A DNA stretch of 64,000 bases from a virus, in IMG/VR virus record IMGVR_UViG_3300027754_000034, positions 124,001-188,000 of that record. One strand, given 5' to 3'. Each line of letters starts with the position of its first letter. The stretch's first letter is position 1. The notes under the pieces are model-generated. The model ran no database searches. It saw only the letters and a program-made list of their open reading frames with translations, and was not told where the DNA came from. Positions 1 to 8,066 of the stretch are shown piece after piece. The position numbers and the translations under genes were made by a program.

Positions 1-377
1 GGATCTCTTAATGATTCTAAGGTGACGCCTTCCCAAAAATCTTCATTGATTCGGTTCAGTACCCACGGGATTCCTTTATTAAGTTGCATGGGGCCAAAAG
101 CATTGCACTTTTTTTCCTTGCTCATCCCGTTAAAAAAACAATCTCCGTCAGGAGAATCTGGTCGATGTCTGGATTCTTCATATCCGATGGTAGCCAGTAA
201 AATGGGGTCGATATCTGGAGAGACTATCTTGCCCTCTCGTCCGACTTCCAAGTAATGTTCTGCCATCTCCCGAGCACCATTCAAATACTTGGCGTTTCGA
301 GCAGACCCGTCTTCAATGTTAGGATACTCATATGCCACCATCTTCAAAATGACAGCAAGAAATACTTTGAAATCCAT
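1..377 (-). CDS. lytic transglycosylase-like protein, C-terminus beyond the window
   Basis: The frame opens at the ATG at 377 and runs off the left edge, so only about 125 N-terminal residues are visible. Residues 56-70 (DIDPILLATIGYEESR) and 94-100 (FGPMQLN) match the SLT/lysozyme-like fold, in which the Glu after the helix 'ATIGYEES' is the catalytic acid and 'GxMQ' lines the sugar cleft. The family cleaves peptidoglycan between MurNAc and GlcNAc; in phages it is a tail-associated or lysis muralytic enzyme. There is no signal peptide, so a virion enzyme is likelier than a secreted one. The frame was translated by hand from the reverse complement. Confidence 0.75.
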   Translation of the reverse strand, partial: MDFKVFLAVILKMVAYEYPNIEDGSARNAKYLNGAREMAEHYLEVGREGKIVSPDIDPILLATIGYEESRHRPDSPDGDCFFNGMSKEKKCNAFGPMQLNKGIPWVLNRINEDFWEGVTLESLRD

Positions 378-406
378 AGTTCCTCTTAGTAGTTAGGTTG
401 TTTTAT

Positions 407-889
407 TTATTGTTTATGTAAACGAGCCATTACATTAATGAATGGTTCATAATCTAAGTATAGACTGTGTTGTATCTGTCTAGTTATTTTGTTGCAATCC
501 TGGGTTCCCACGTAGTGAAATCTTTCGTCATTTTCGTTTCCCTTAAACAGAGTCCATACTCCTATTATATTTGAAATTGGATCTATATACTCGAGTTTCA
601 TCCGGAAAATTCCAGGGAACTTGCTACGAATAGCCTGCACAATCTTCAGACTCGGTCGTGAAGATTCATAATTTCCTATTACCCTTTGATACATCTTATT
701 ATTTATTTTTACATTTTCTCTGTCGATGTCGATTGGACCTGGGTCCTTCTCCACATCCCAATTCATGTATGTATCATGTCCAATAGTTTCCGGGAATAAA
801 TGGGGTAACATAAACTGCGACCTATCAATCGCATCAATATCAGGTTCAGACCCGATAAAGATAAACCTATTGTAGCACCATCCAGACAT
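407..889 (-). CDS. YubB/DUF1281-like ferredoxin-fold protein
   Basis: A 160-residue protein starting MSGWCYNRFIFIG. The opening resembles the 'MPNWCxN' start of the DUF1281/YubB family (ferredoxin-like fold, function unknown), also found at 4455-5216 in this window, so the two are probably distant paralogues. The body is rich in aromatic and charged residues, with no membrane segment. It ends 29 bases before the transglycosylase start and may share its transcript. Upstream (890-1041) no gene is visible. The family call rests on the N-terminal motif only. Confidence 0.6.
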   Translation of the reverse strand: MSGWCYNRFIFIGSEPDIDAIDRSQFMLPHLFPETIGHDTYMNWDVEKDPGPIDIDRENVKINNKMYQRVIGNYESSRPSLKIVQAIRSKFPGIFRMKLEYIDPISNIIGVWTLFKGNENDERFHYVGTQDCNKITRQIQHSLYLDYEPFINVMARLHKQ

Positions 890-1041
890 TTCTATATTGC
901 ACCGGTTAATTTTTTAATTTTCCTAAACCTCGATTTTTGCTGACTTGAATCGGATCAAATCAGCAGAAAATATTTGTACCTCCGTAGTGCGCTCTGTGTG
1001 GACCGTCACGGAGCTTGTGCCCTGGCATTACCTTGGGTCGG

Positions 1042-1347
1042 TCAGCTAATTCCCAAGCGGTCGGCTTCGGCTTGGGTCAAGCCCATCGAGACCATAACGA
1101 GCGACGCTTCCAACTCCCCCCGGACTGACCCGAATGCATTGAGAATGATCCGCGAACGGACGGACTGATGAAGGTCGTCGAACTTGGACCAAATGACGAA
1201 CAAGTGCGTACAACGCGGCCTCACTCGCCTAATCAATATAATGGGCTCTGGGTTGTCGGTGGGTTCTCGAAGCTCGGCTTCGAGAACCATTTGGAGTTCT
1301 GGCTCCTCGGGTAGGGGGGTATATATCAGGTGGTCTCGGACTGGCAT
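1042..1347 (-). CDS. conserved-looking small protein, function unknown
   Basis: 101 residues, MPVRDHLIY to EADRLGIS. The composition is protein-like: an acidic N-terminal half (PLPEEPELQ), a 'RRVRPRCTHLFVIWSKFDDL' core and a C-terminal amphipathic helix. It is more GC-rich than the genes on either side. A perfect 11-bp inverted repeat lies inside the gene at 1263-1287. I do not recognise a named family. An opposite-strand frame over the same DNA is a shadow. Confidence 0.65.
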   Translation of the reverse strand: MPVRDHLIYTPLPEEPELQMVLEAELREPTDNPEPIILIRRVRPRCTHLFVIWSKFDDLHQSVRSRIILNAFGSVRGELEASLVMVSMGLTQAEADRLGIS

Positions 1348-1446
1348 TTTTATGTCTCCGGTTGTGGTGGCATCATCAAAAGCGGTATGCCATTGAAGTT
1401 TTCTACTTACATGTCTGCATGGACATGATTTTAAAAAAATACATTC

Positions 1447-1872
1447 CTAATGCAATTTGACTACTTCTACTGGTGTTCCCCATATATCTCTTCCTGTGTC
1501 TCCGCTTATAACAAGGCAGTCAAACCCTAACTTTTTAAGCTCAGGCAGAGACTCTTCTATTACTAAAGCTATATCACCCATCACTTCTAGCGGTTTACTC
1601 AGCGATTCTATGAATTCCAGATGATTTGGATTATCTAAATCCAGGAACGCAATTTTCGAACAATTGGGGAGTTTATGTTCCTCAGGAACTCCATAAAATT
1701 CTGCGCCTTCAAAATCTGTGTGATAGTAAGTCCCACTTAAAAGAGACGACGAGCTACCGCTCCTCCATAGCTTCCCGTCCCACTCCTGGTCATAAGCTTT
1801 ATAAGCTTTTTCTATTAATTGTCTTAAATTAGAAAAAGAAAAATTTGTTGGAATACTTAATTTATTTAGCAC
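1447..1872 (-). CDS. hypothetical protein
   Basis: 141 residues, starting MLNKLSIPTNFSF. Mixed alpha/beta composition with 'CLVISGDTGRDIWGTP' near the end; no cysteine clusters, signal peptide or membrane segment. The AT-rich codons (many TTA, AAA) fit the phage bulk and contrast with purB immediately downstream on the same strand. It could be read through into purB, although a 60-base gap with a small GC-rich hairpin (about 1921-1946, overlapping the purB stop) separates them. Function not recognised. Confidence 0.6.
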   Translation of the reverse strand: MLNKLSIPTNFSFSNLRQLIEKAYKAYDQEWDGKLWRSGSSSSLLSGTYYHTDFEGAEFYGVPEEHKLPNCSKIAFLDLDNPNHLEFIESLSKPLEVMGDIALVIEESLPELKKLGFDCLVISGDTGRDIWGTPVEVVKLH

Positions 1873-1932
1873 AATTTAACTCAAAATTACATGTAATTGT
1901 ACCATTCATAGTATGAACCCCGAGGCTTCGCT

Positions 1933-3234
1933 TCATGGCGCCTCGAGCGCGCGATCGATCACGGCGTCGCTCCACCTGAGCACGTGCTCGGGGTCGAAAC
2001 AGGCCGCCAGGGCTGCGGGTGTGAGAACCCGCACGACGTCGGGATCGGCCGCTAACAGCGTTTGAAACTCGCCATGCCCTTCGAACGAACGCATTGCCGA
2101 GCGTTGCACGACGACGTAGGCGTCCTGGCGCGCCATGCCCCTGCGGACGAGCTCGAGAAGCACGCCTTCGCTGTAACAGCGTCCGCCCGATAACTCGAGG
2201 TTTCGCAGCATCGTCTCCCCGTAAACGACGAGCCCTTCCGCGAGCCCTGCGGCACGCTCCAGCATGAAGCCGAGGGTTGCGATTGCGTCCGGCGCAATCA
2301 TTCTCTCGACGGACGAATGCGAGATGTCGCGCTCGTGCCAGAGGGCGACATTCTCAAGCGCCGGGATGACTGCCGCCCGCACGACACGCGCGAGGCCGCA
2401 CAGGTTTTCACTTAGGATTGGATTGCGCTTGTGAGGCATTGCGCTCGAGCCTTTTTGGCCGCAGGTGAACGCTTCCTCCGCCTCGGTGACTTCGGTGCGC
2501 TGCCAGTGTCGTACGTTCGTCGCGAGGCGCTCGATCCCTGCGGCTACGAGTGCGAGCGCGGCGAAGAAGGCTGCGTGACGGTCGCGTGCGACGACTTGGG
2601 TGGACACGGTCTCGGGGCGCAGGCCGAGGGTCTCGAGTGCTTTTGCCTCGAGTTCGGGTGAGAGGTGCGCGTAACTGCCGACCGCGCCGGCAAGCTTCCC
2701 GACTGCGATCTCGTCCCGCGCGATTCGCAGTCGATGGCGGCCCCGTTTCAGTTCGGCAAGGTGGCCTGCGAGCACCATGCCGAAACGCAGGGGTTCGGCG
2801 TGGATCCCGTGGCTGCGGCCGATGATCATCGTGTTGCGGTGCTCGTCCGTGCGCTTCGCGAGTGCGGCAATAAGGCGGTCCTGCCGCACGGCGAGGAGGT
2901 CACAGGACTGGACGAGGAGCATCGCGAAGCTCGTGTCGAGCACGTCGCTCGAGGTCATGCCGAAGTGGAGCCAGCGTGCGTCGCTTCCGGCGAGCTCTTC
3001 GACGTGCGTCAAAAATGCGATCACGTCGTGCTTCGTCGTGCGTTCGATCGCATCGATGCGCTCGGGATCGAGCTTGAGCTCTTTTGCGCGAATGTTGGCC
3101 ACGGTTCCAGCGGGGACGACGCCGGCTTCCTCCATGGCCTCACACGCGGCAAGCTCGACGGCCAACCAGGCTCGAAAACGGGTGAGCGGGGACCAAAGCT
3201 CCAGAAATTCGGCAGGAGTGTAGCGGGGGATCAT
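1933..3234 (-). CDS. purB: adenylosuccinate lyase PurB
   Basis: 433 residues, the usual bacterial PurB length. The fumarase/aspartase superfamily signature GSSAMPHKRNP is at 262-272. Catalytic histidines are in TKHDVIAF (H69) and SHGIHAEP (H142), and TSSDVLDT is at 94-101. The enzyme eliminates fumarate from adenylosuccinate or SAICAR. In Z-DNA phages the host PurB performs the same step on the PurZ product, so a phage copy may supply dZMP. The start is the ATG at 3234, whose A overlaps the stop of the upstream gene (ATGA). An in-frame extension to 3291 would run through that gene. Base composition is much more GC-rich than most of the window, suggesting recent transfer. Confidence 0.93.
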   Translation of the reverse strand: MIPRYTPAEFLELWSPLTRFRAWLAVELAACEAMEEAGVVPAGTVANIRAKELKLDPERIDAIERTTKHDVIAFLTHVEELAGSDARWLHFGMTSSDVLDTSFAMLLVQSCDLLAVRQDRLIAALAKRTDEHRNTMIIGRSHGIHAEPLRFGMVLAGHLAELKRGRHRLRIARDEIAVGKLAGAVGSYAHLSPELEAKALETLGLRPETVSTQVVARDRHAAFFAALALVAAGIERLATNVRHWQRTEVTEAEEAFTCGQKGSSAMPHKRNPILSENLCGLARVVRAAVIPALENVALWHERDISHSSVERMIAPDAIATLGFMLERAAGLAEGLVVYGETMLRNLELSGGRCYSEGVLLELVRRGMARQDAYVVVQRSAMRSFEGHGEFQTLLAADPDVVRVLTPAALAACFDPEHVLRWSDAVIDRALEAP

Positions 3235-3407
3235 GGCAGGCGGACGGTGTCCCGCTCCTTCACCGCGACGTCGTGGAACGCTTTGGCACACGCAAGCTCG
3301 GCTTCCAGCAAAACGATTTTCTCGCGTAGGGCGTCACGTTCTTCGACGGCCATAACCGTCTTGCCGCACATCCGTCGAACTAACTCTTGGATGATGTCGT
3401 AACTCAT
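3231..3407 (-). CDS. 58-residue protein coupled to purB
   Basis: The frame begins at the ATG at 3407 (MSYDIIQELVRRM), ends LP-stop at 3231 and overlaps the purB start as ATGA. This is typical of translational coupling and is the main reason to believe it. It is predicted helical with heptad-like EERDALREKIVLLEAEL, resembling a short coiled coil, like the larger coiled-coil protein upstream. High GC matches purB. No known family. Confidence 0.65.
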   Translation of the reverse strand: MSYDIIQELVRRMCGKTVMAVEERDALREKIVLLEAELACAKAFHDVAVKERDTVRLP

Positions 3408-3427
3408 GGCCCTATTTTACACCGGTT

Positions 3428-3447
3428 AGAAGGGTCAACACCCTTCT
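3428..3447 (-). terminator. short hairpin after the coiled-coil gene
   Basis: Perfect 8-bp stem AGAAGGGT/ACCCTTCT with a 4-base loop, lying 4 bases after the coiled-coil gene stop and before the 58-residue gene. There is no long T run, so termination is weak or factor-dependent. Confidence 0.5.
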
Positions 3448-3450
3448 CAA

Positions 3451-4158
3451 TCACTTTAACGCTTCCCGGCACCACGACATTAGATCGCTCCAAGATTGAT
3501 CTGGATCGCTGTCGTATTCCACGACGCGCTGTAGCGCCGCTCTTGCCTCATCAAGCTCCGCTAGCGCCTCCAATTCGCGTTTCTCGGCGGCGCGTAACGC
3601 TTCGCGCATCTTCGCCATGGCGGTACCGAACTCGCTTTTTGCCGCATACCAGTCTCGCTCGTACTCGGCGGCTTTTGCTTTCGCATCGTCGCGTTCATTT
3701 TCGGCAGCGGCGGCTCGCGCGCCAAGCTCTCGGTAGCCGTCCAGCTTTTCGTTTGCGGCGCGCTCAACCATGAATGCGTAGTTGGCCCGCGCCTCGTCGC
3801 GCTCTTTTGTTAGGCGCTGGATCTCCTCCTCGTGCGCCACATTCAGCGTGTACGTCCCGGTCGGCGCGAGGCGATGCAGTTGCTCAAGTTCTTTGTGTAA
3901 CTCGTCGCGCTCTGCCCGAGCCGCACGCGCGTCGGCGCGTAGGTTACGAATGGCGTTTTCGACGTGCATCGCCGCGTGCAGGTAGCTCGTGTCGCTCCAG
4001 CCAAACTCACTGACGAGCATATGCACCAGCGTGTCGCGCTCTGCTTTCAGCGAAACGAGTTTCACCGTCGCTTCGGCAAGACGCTTTGCCATACGACCGA
4101 CTTCGCTTTCGAGTGAGCGGACGTCGGCGAGTAGCATCAATTCGACTTCCTCACTCAT
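3451..4158 (-). CDS. long coiled-coil protein
   Basis: 235 residues, start chosen at ATG 4158 (MSEEVELML) because it overlaps the stop of the upstream gene by 8 bases (ATGAGTGA) and has a purine-rich stretch before it; an upstream frame extension has no such support. Almost the whole protein is heptad-like helix rich in Ala, Glu and Arg (RAERDELHKELEQL; ERDDAKAKAAEYERDW; RELEALAELDEARAAL). A non-helical hinge lies near TGTYTLNVAHEEE. No enzymatic motif. GC-rich like purB. A structural or scaffolding role is possible but not shown. Confidence 0.7.
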   Translation of the reverse strand: MSEEVELMLLADVRSLESEVGRMAKRLAEATVKLVSLKAERDTLVHMLVSEFGWSDTSYLHAAMHVENAIRNLRADARAARAERDELHKELEQLHRLAPTGTYTLNVAHEEEIQRLTKERDEARANYAFMVERAANEKLDGYRELGARAAAAENERDDAKAKAAEYERDWYAAKSEFGTAMAKMREALRAAEKRELEALAELDEARAALQRVVEYDSDPDQSWSDLMSWCREALK

Positions 4159-4414
4159 CTTCGGCTCCATGCATCGCGCTCGCGAGCCGCCCTCCAGCTC
4201 GGTACGCCTCGACAGCGTGAAGCAACGCACCGGCAGCGCGGAGCGTCTCGCCCCTCTGGCTGGTTAAAAGACACTGAGCGTCCACGATTTGGTGCAAATC
4301 GCCGCCTTCGCGATCTATCGCACGCGCCCTATTTTCTATGCGGTGTAAGTCTGCTGATGCGTCGTAATATCGCTCAGCAGCGTCGATCAGTTCTTTGATA
4401 ACGTCAGGTTCCAC
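4151..4414 (-). CDS. hypothetical helical protein
   Basis: 87 residues from a GTG start at 4414 preceded by AGGAGA at suitable spacing; no in-frame ATG exists earlier. Helical, with EPDVIKELIDAAERYYDAS and a run of Arg/Ala. It overlaps the coiled-coil gene by 8 bases, so the two are probably translated together. First gene of the GC-rich block ending at purB. Confidence 0.6.
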   Translation of the reverse strand: MEPDVIKELIDAAERYYDASADLHRIENRARAIDREGGDLHQIVDAQCLLTSQRGETLRAAGALLHAVEAYRAGGRLASAMHGAEDE

Positions 4415-4454
4415 TTGACCACTTCTCCTGAATCACAAATGGGTCAGGTCTCAT

Positions 4455-5216
4455 TCAATTCTTCTTCTTGGCCTTGACAGCAGTCTTCTTGATAGCCTTG
4501 GAGGTCAACTTCTTCTTGGTAGCAGACTTCTTGGTAGCAGACTTCTTGGTAGCAGACTTCTTGGTAGCAGACTTCTTGGTAGCAGGCTTCTTGGTAGCAG
4601 GCTTCTTGGTAGCCTTCATAGTTCCGGATACTTTTTTAATTTCAGCATCAGCAAGAGCACGCTCGTCAGCTTCCCGTTCCAACACATATTCAGCTTCGCT
4701 TCGGGCCATTTCACTTCCAATAGTATCCGCCCAGGCTAAAAGGTCATCTCCGCTCTCATACTCGATATGATCGTCAGACCATAACCCATCACGGCCTTTG
4801 CAAAGGCCAGCCAATTTTTGTCCGGCTTCGTGATATTCACAGAATAAAGTTAACCCTTTGTCCTTATACTTCTCATATAGTAACTCCAGACCTTTATCCG
4901 GTGGTCCCCATGCAGATTCAAAGGTGGCATAAAGCTCCCATACTTTTGACTTACCTACCGGAGGGGTTACGGTTATATCCGGCTGGATATCCCACTTGGT
5001 ACCCCAGTTCTTGGTGCACCAATTCCACCAGTCTGCGCTCCCATATTTCTTCTCTAATGATTTAGCTAACTTCTTGTTCGTATTTGGTGAAGGACTCTCT
5101 CGAAGTTCAGTAGGACAAGGAAGAATGACTTCCAGAGATAACTCAAAGTCCTCGATTTCTTGAATAATCTTCTTAGGACCAGTAAGAATCAGGCTATTTT
5201 GACACCAGTTAGGCAT
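4455..5216 (-). CDS. DUF1281/YubB-like protein with lysine-repeat tail
   Basis: 253 residues in two parts. Residues 1 to about 150 begin [13 protein letters not shown] and carry [15 protein letters not shown], a pattern of the DUF1281 (YubB ferredoxin-like) family. Residues from about 205 to the end are a lysine-rich tail built of five-residue units ([10 protein letters not shown]), like a histone-H1 or bacterial nucleoid-protein tail, so DNA or RNA binding is a reasonable inference. The tail is encoded by 15-bp tandem DNA repeats at about 4511-4617, which may vary in copy number. Ends 5 bases after the next gene upstream. Confidence 0.75.
   Translation of the reverse strand: MPNWCQNSLILTGPKKIIQEIEDFELSLEVILPCPTELRESPSPNTNKKLAKSLEKKYGSADWWNWCTKNWGTKWDIQPDITVTPPVGKSKVWELYATFESAWGPPDKGLELLYEKYKDKGLTLFCEYHEAGQKLAGLCKGRDGLWSDDHIEYESGDDLLAWADTIGSEMARSEAEYVLEREADERALADAEIKKVSGTMKATKKPATKKPATKKSATKKSATKKSATKKSATKKKLTSKAIKKTAVKAKKKN
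4511..4617 (-). repeat. 15-bp tandem repeats encoding a lysine-rich tail
   Basis: About seven copies of a unit reading ttggtagcagacttc (last two copies 'ggcttc') on the plus strand, in frame in the gene on the minus strand. Copies are nearly identical at DNA level, implying recent expansion. Confidence 0.85.
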
Positions 5217-5222
5217 AATTCT

Positions 5223-5525
5223 TCACTTCTTAGCCGTCTTGAGGACCGATTTCTTACGGGGCTTTTTAGGTGCAGACTCCTGCTTCTTCGGGATGTCGCC
5301 CAAGTTAGACATGGACCTTGGGCGAAAAATTGATTCTCCCATGAGAGTCAGGTCGTGTTCGAACACGGGGGCGTAAACGCGCTTCATGATATCCCATGAT
5401 GATTTATTTACGGGTTCAAACCCGGCATCGCGCAGGAGTTTACGTGCCTGTCGAAGTGTCAGCCCTCCCAGAAGTGCTGCGTACGTGATTGCTCTCTCTG
5501 CCGGTTCCTTATTGCGGGTCTTCAT
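5223..5525 (-). CDS. hypothetical basic protein
   Basis: 100 residues, MKTRNKEPAERAITYAA. The first 55 residues look like a small helical fold (GGLTLRQARKLLRDAGF is HTH-like in spacing). The last 25 are Lys/Pro rich (KKQESAPKKPRKKSV), again nucleic-acid-binding in character, as in the downstream neighbour. It overlaps the upstream gene by 17 bases. DNA binding is an inference from charge. Confidence 0.65.
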   Translation of the reverse strand: MKTRNKEPAERAITYAALLGGLTLRQARKLLRDAGFEPVNKSSWDIMKRVYAPVFEHDLTLMGESIFRPRSMSNLGDIPKKQESAPKKPRKKSVLKTAKK

Positions 5526-5769
5526 GATTTCTCTCCTCAGTCTCGTTTACTTCGTAAATCACCGGGATTGGTTCTTTACCAGTTATGCTCGGATTCTTGT
5601 TAAACACACCTGGATCACTCGTACGAGGTCCGAATTTCTTCTTCAAGTAATTGTAATGCTCGGCAGATTCTACGGCCCGCATGATTTGTTCTGCTTGCTC
5701 TTGTTCCTTCACTGCCTTATTAAATGGATTTTCCCACTTTCCGCGGTTGTTATCCTTCACCTTATCCAC
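5509..5769 (-). CDS. hypothetical small protein
   Basis: 86 residues, hydrophilic, MDKVKDNNRGKW to RNHEDPQ. Overlaps its downstream neighbour by 17 bases and its upstream neighbour by 13 bases, consistent with one compact operon of four small genes (6184 down to 5223). No recognised motif. Confidence 0.6.
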   Translation of the reverse strand: MDKVKDNNRGKWENPFNKAVKEQEQAEQIMRAVESAEHYNYLKKKFGPRTSDPGVFNKNPSITGKEPIPVIYEVNETEERNHEDPQ

Positions 5770-5987
5770 TCTTTCCTATTATTAAGTTCTTCCAACACTC
5801 GGTTCAGCTTCTTGAGTCTTGCTTCATGAAGCGACGGATGACTGATTGGAGCCAGGAGAGAAAACTTCAAAATGGTGGATTTAAGAGATTCAATCACTTC
5901 ATCCAAGATTTTCATCTGGCTTCCCCGGCTAATACTTCCATTCATCGGTCCGCTACGAGTCGTATTATGAGAGTACGGCGGGTTCAT
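5757..5987 (-). CDS. hypothetical small helical protein
   Basis: 76 residues. The ATG at 5987 overlaps the upstream stop (ATGA), favouring it as the start. An internal start (MKILDEVIES, preceded by GGAAG) is the alternative. The C-terminal half is a charged helix (HEARLKKLNRVLEELNNRK). Confidence 0.55.
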   Translation of the reverse strand: MNPPYSHNTTRSGPMNGSISRGSQMKILDEVIESLKSTILKFSLLAPISHPSLHEARLKKLNRVLEELNNRKEWIR

Positions 5988-6184
5988 GATTTCTCTACCA
6001 TCAATTCATTCAAACTCATTCCGGTTATCATCTTCATGATGCGGTCTAAATCCTCAATGAAAATTTGATCCTCTTGATATAGTTCCTCCAGTAATTGAAA
6101 CATCAAGGATTTCTTTTCCGATAAACTTAGAGAGGAAATTGGGTTCAATGTTACCTCCTCATTAATCCGCTGATAACGAACCAT
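5984..6184 (-). CDS. hypothetical small protein
   Basis: 66 residues, MVRYQRINEEVTLNP. Acidic helical C-terminal half (LLEELYQEDQIFIEDLDRIM). First gene of the four-gene operon; the upstream leader is AT-rich and lies after a strong terminator (6219-6267). No family recognised. Confidence 0.6.
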   Translation of the reverse strand: MVRYQRINEEVTLNPISSLSLSEKKSLMFQLLEELYQEDQIFIEDLDRIMKMITGMSLNELMVEKS

Positions 6185-6218
6185 ATTATGTATTTGGTGA
6201 ATATATAACTGATATAAG

Positions 6219-6267
6219 TAAAAAACTTCCCCTCCACCGAAGGGTATCCTACGATGGAGGGGAAGTT
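6219..6267 (-). terminator. rho-independent terminator
   Basis: Perfect 13-bp stem (arms 6224-6236 and 6255-6267) followed on the minus strand by a TTTTTTA run, 20 bases after the stop of the 228-residue gene. One of the best classical terminators here. Confidence 0.9.
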
Positions 6268-6287
6268 CCGCCCACGCCTGGACGGAA

Positions 6288-6974
6288 TCAGAATTTCAGG
6301 CCAGGCTGCGCTCGGCTGACTGCCTGGACGAGGATGGTTCGAATCTCATCAGGAGCTTGGGTTTCCTGCTGCTCGAAATCATCACGGGTAGTGACCTTAG
6401 TGTCGACCTCGAAGAGCGCCTCCATAGCGCTATCCAAGGCTTCACCCTGCAGACCCAACTCAGAGAAGATATTACGAACCATCCCCTCCGCATCTGGACG
6501 CAGCTTCTTAGTCACGTCGAACTTGAAGAGCCGCTCATTCCAACCACCGAGAGCGTCCCGATTGTTCAACACCACATCACGGGCCACCGAGTATTTGTTG
6601 GAGCAGATGACGCTCACGTACTTGGTTTCGGGACCCTCGGGAGTCTCTACTGAGTAGGGTACTCCAACCGTTGTGACATTAGCCTTGTAAGTGTCGTTAT
6701 AAACCTTGCGCTTATCACGACCATAATCGCGAAGCTCTGCCTGCACGATTTCGAAATCGGACTGGGCACGCTCCAAAGCTTCTTTGAGTTTCGCCCCGTA
6801 GGCTGCTTTCTCATGGAAGTTCGGGTCTTGGCCCAGCTTCACTGTCGCCTTATCCCGCTTAGCCCCTGCAATCGCAGGGTCGGTCACTTGGATCGTCAGA
6901 CTCGGGGCCTGGGGAGCGGGCTTCTTCTGTGCGAGGTTACGGAGGGCTTCAATAGCAGAGGTCTTGTTTTCCAT
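6288..6974 (-). CDS. hypothetical protein, probably well expressed
   Basis: 228 residues. N-terminal helix (SAIEALRNLAQKK), a Pro-rich linker, then a domain ending in two helices (MVRNIFSELGLQGEALDSAMEALFEV). Isolated between a GC-rich promoter-like element (7106-7129) and a strong terminator, so it is likely transcribed alone. Codon use is richer in G/C-ending codons than neighbours, in line with high expression. No known fold recognised; a virion or DNA-associated protein is possible. Confidence 0.75.
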   Translation of the reverse strand: MENKTSAIEALRNLAQKKPAPQAPSLTIQVTDPAIAGAKRDKATVKLGQDPNFHEKAAYGAKLKEALERAQSDFEIVQAELRDYGRDKRKVYNDTYKANVTTVGVPYSVETPEGPETKYVSVICSNKYSVARDVVLNNRDALGGWNERLFKFDVTKKLRPDAEGMVRNIFSELGLQGEALDSAMEALFEVDTKVTTRDDFEQQETQAPDEIRTILVQAVSRAQPGLKF

Positions 6975-7105
6975 AGTCAGTTTCTCCGAGGGTCTGTAAA
7001 GAGCACCGGAAGTGGGGTTTATCAGGTCAGCTTATTCTGCCCAATTATCCCAAATCGTGTGTCCACGTCGCCTGTGCGGTCGCTGGTCGCCAGCGCCAAT
7101 CAGTA

Positions 7106-7129
7106 GACGCTGCCGCGCTGCCGATTTTC
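7106..7129 (-). promoter_or_regulatory. GC-rich 24-bp promoter-like element
   Basis: Minus strand reads GAAAATCG, 8 bases, GCAGCGTC, a diverged copy of the consensus GACAGTCG-N8-GCTGCGTC. It lies 131 bases before the start of the 228-residue gene. The leader between is GC-rich and could fold. Confidence 0.6.
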
Positions 7130-7289
7130 GCTGTCGCTTTAGAAATTTACATTTAAAACTGGTTTTTTCAATAACCCATCATTAATACTGACGGAGCCGA
7201 AACCTAAATACTGAGGGTAGGTCATCCCGAGAACCATTCGTAATCCGCCAAAGTAACTCTTTAATACTTTTACTTTCGGCATACTTGGG

Positions 7290-7361
7290 CTCCGGGGGTA
7301 CGGATCGAACGTACGACCAGTGCATTAACAGTGCACCGCTCTACCACTGAGCTACCCCGGA
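7290..7361 (-). tRNA. tRNA-Asn(GTT)
   Basis: Full cloverleaf on the minus strand. Acceptor TCCGGGG/CCCCGGA, D arm GCTCAGTGGTAGAGC, anticodon loop CTGTTAA (GTT), T arm GTACG-TTCGATC-CGTAC, discriminator G. The CCA is not encoded (CCC follows). It stands alone between two protein genes. Confidence 0.93.
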
Positions 7362-7385
7362 ATTTAATTCACCGTACCAACAAAA

Positions 7386-7421
7386 TGAAAAAGGCGACCC
7401 CGGATAACCAAGGTCGCCTTT
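7386..7421 (-). terminator. rho-independent terminator
   Basis: 10-bp stem AAAGGCGACC/GGTCGCCTTT (7390-7399 and 7412-7421) followed on the minus strand by TTTTCATTTT. It sits 22 bases after the stop of the NQ-repeat protein gene and before tRNA-Asn. Confidence 0.88.
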
Positions 7422-7443
7422 CCTATCAGTCAGTTCGAGTTAA

Positions 7444-7848
7444 TCAGAAATGATTATCCTCGTTGTGGTCGTGCGACGGGTACTGGAGGGTATCAGTCTC
7501 GTTCTCCCCGCGCACATAATCGACCTGTACGCCTCCACGGTCGGTGCGTGGAAAACGCTTCCGGTAACCACCGGAAGATCGACCATCGTTCATCTTGAAC
7601 TTCAGGTAAACGGGAGCGGTGGTCTTCCCTTCTTCTGGAATGTTGCTAATCGCAACCAGCTTGAATGGCCCGAGTTCGACCTCGAAAACCATTGCTTCTC
7701 CGTCGCGGACGGAGATGATACGTCCATCTACGGTCGACTCGTAAACCACTTCATTGTAACGCGGATTTGAACTCTGATTCTGATTCTGATTCTGATTCTG
7801 ATTGGAATACTGATTCTGATTCTGATTGGGATACTGATTCGGGTACAT
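7444..7848 (-). CDS. hypothetical protein with Asn-Gln repeat N-terminus
   Basis: 134 residues. Residues 1-27 are low-complexity Asn/Gln (NQNQNQ) encoded by repeats of gattctgattctg on the plus strand. The rest is a beta-rich domain (VDGRIISVRDGEAMVFEVELGPFKLVAI) that looks like a small OB or SH3-type barrel, ending with a His/Asp-rich tail. Own terminator downstream, so probably an abundant single-gene transcript. The region upstream to 8066 holds only an imperfect inverted repeat around 7975-8009. Confidence 0.7.
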   Translation of the reverse strand: MYPNQYPNQNQNQYSNQNQNQNQNQSSNPRYNEVVYESTVDGRIISVRDGEAMVFEVELGPFKLVAISNIPEEGKTTAPVYLKFKMNDGRSSGGYRKRFPRTDRGGVQVDYVRGENETDTLQYPSHDHNEDNHF

Positions 7849-8066
7849 TTTTTCTTCTTTCTAGTAAGGGGATTTCCCCATAATTATGGTGTCTGATTTC
7901 TGGCCTGAATTACACTGGAGTCCAGTGTTGATATAAACTTTACCTGCTTAGGAAGGTGTTCGTTTATATATGTGTCATACTCCTATAATATCACATATAT
8001 GTGAGTATGCTTGGTATAAATCCTCCGATTTCTTACACTTGAAGGACGTATCGTCCCCGATAATTT

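Noticed and set aside
2431-3402. Long plus-strand frames opposite purB
   Set aside because: High-GC DNA leaves few stops in other frames. The minus-strand frame has full PurB motifs and these have none.
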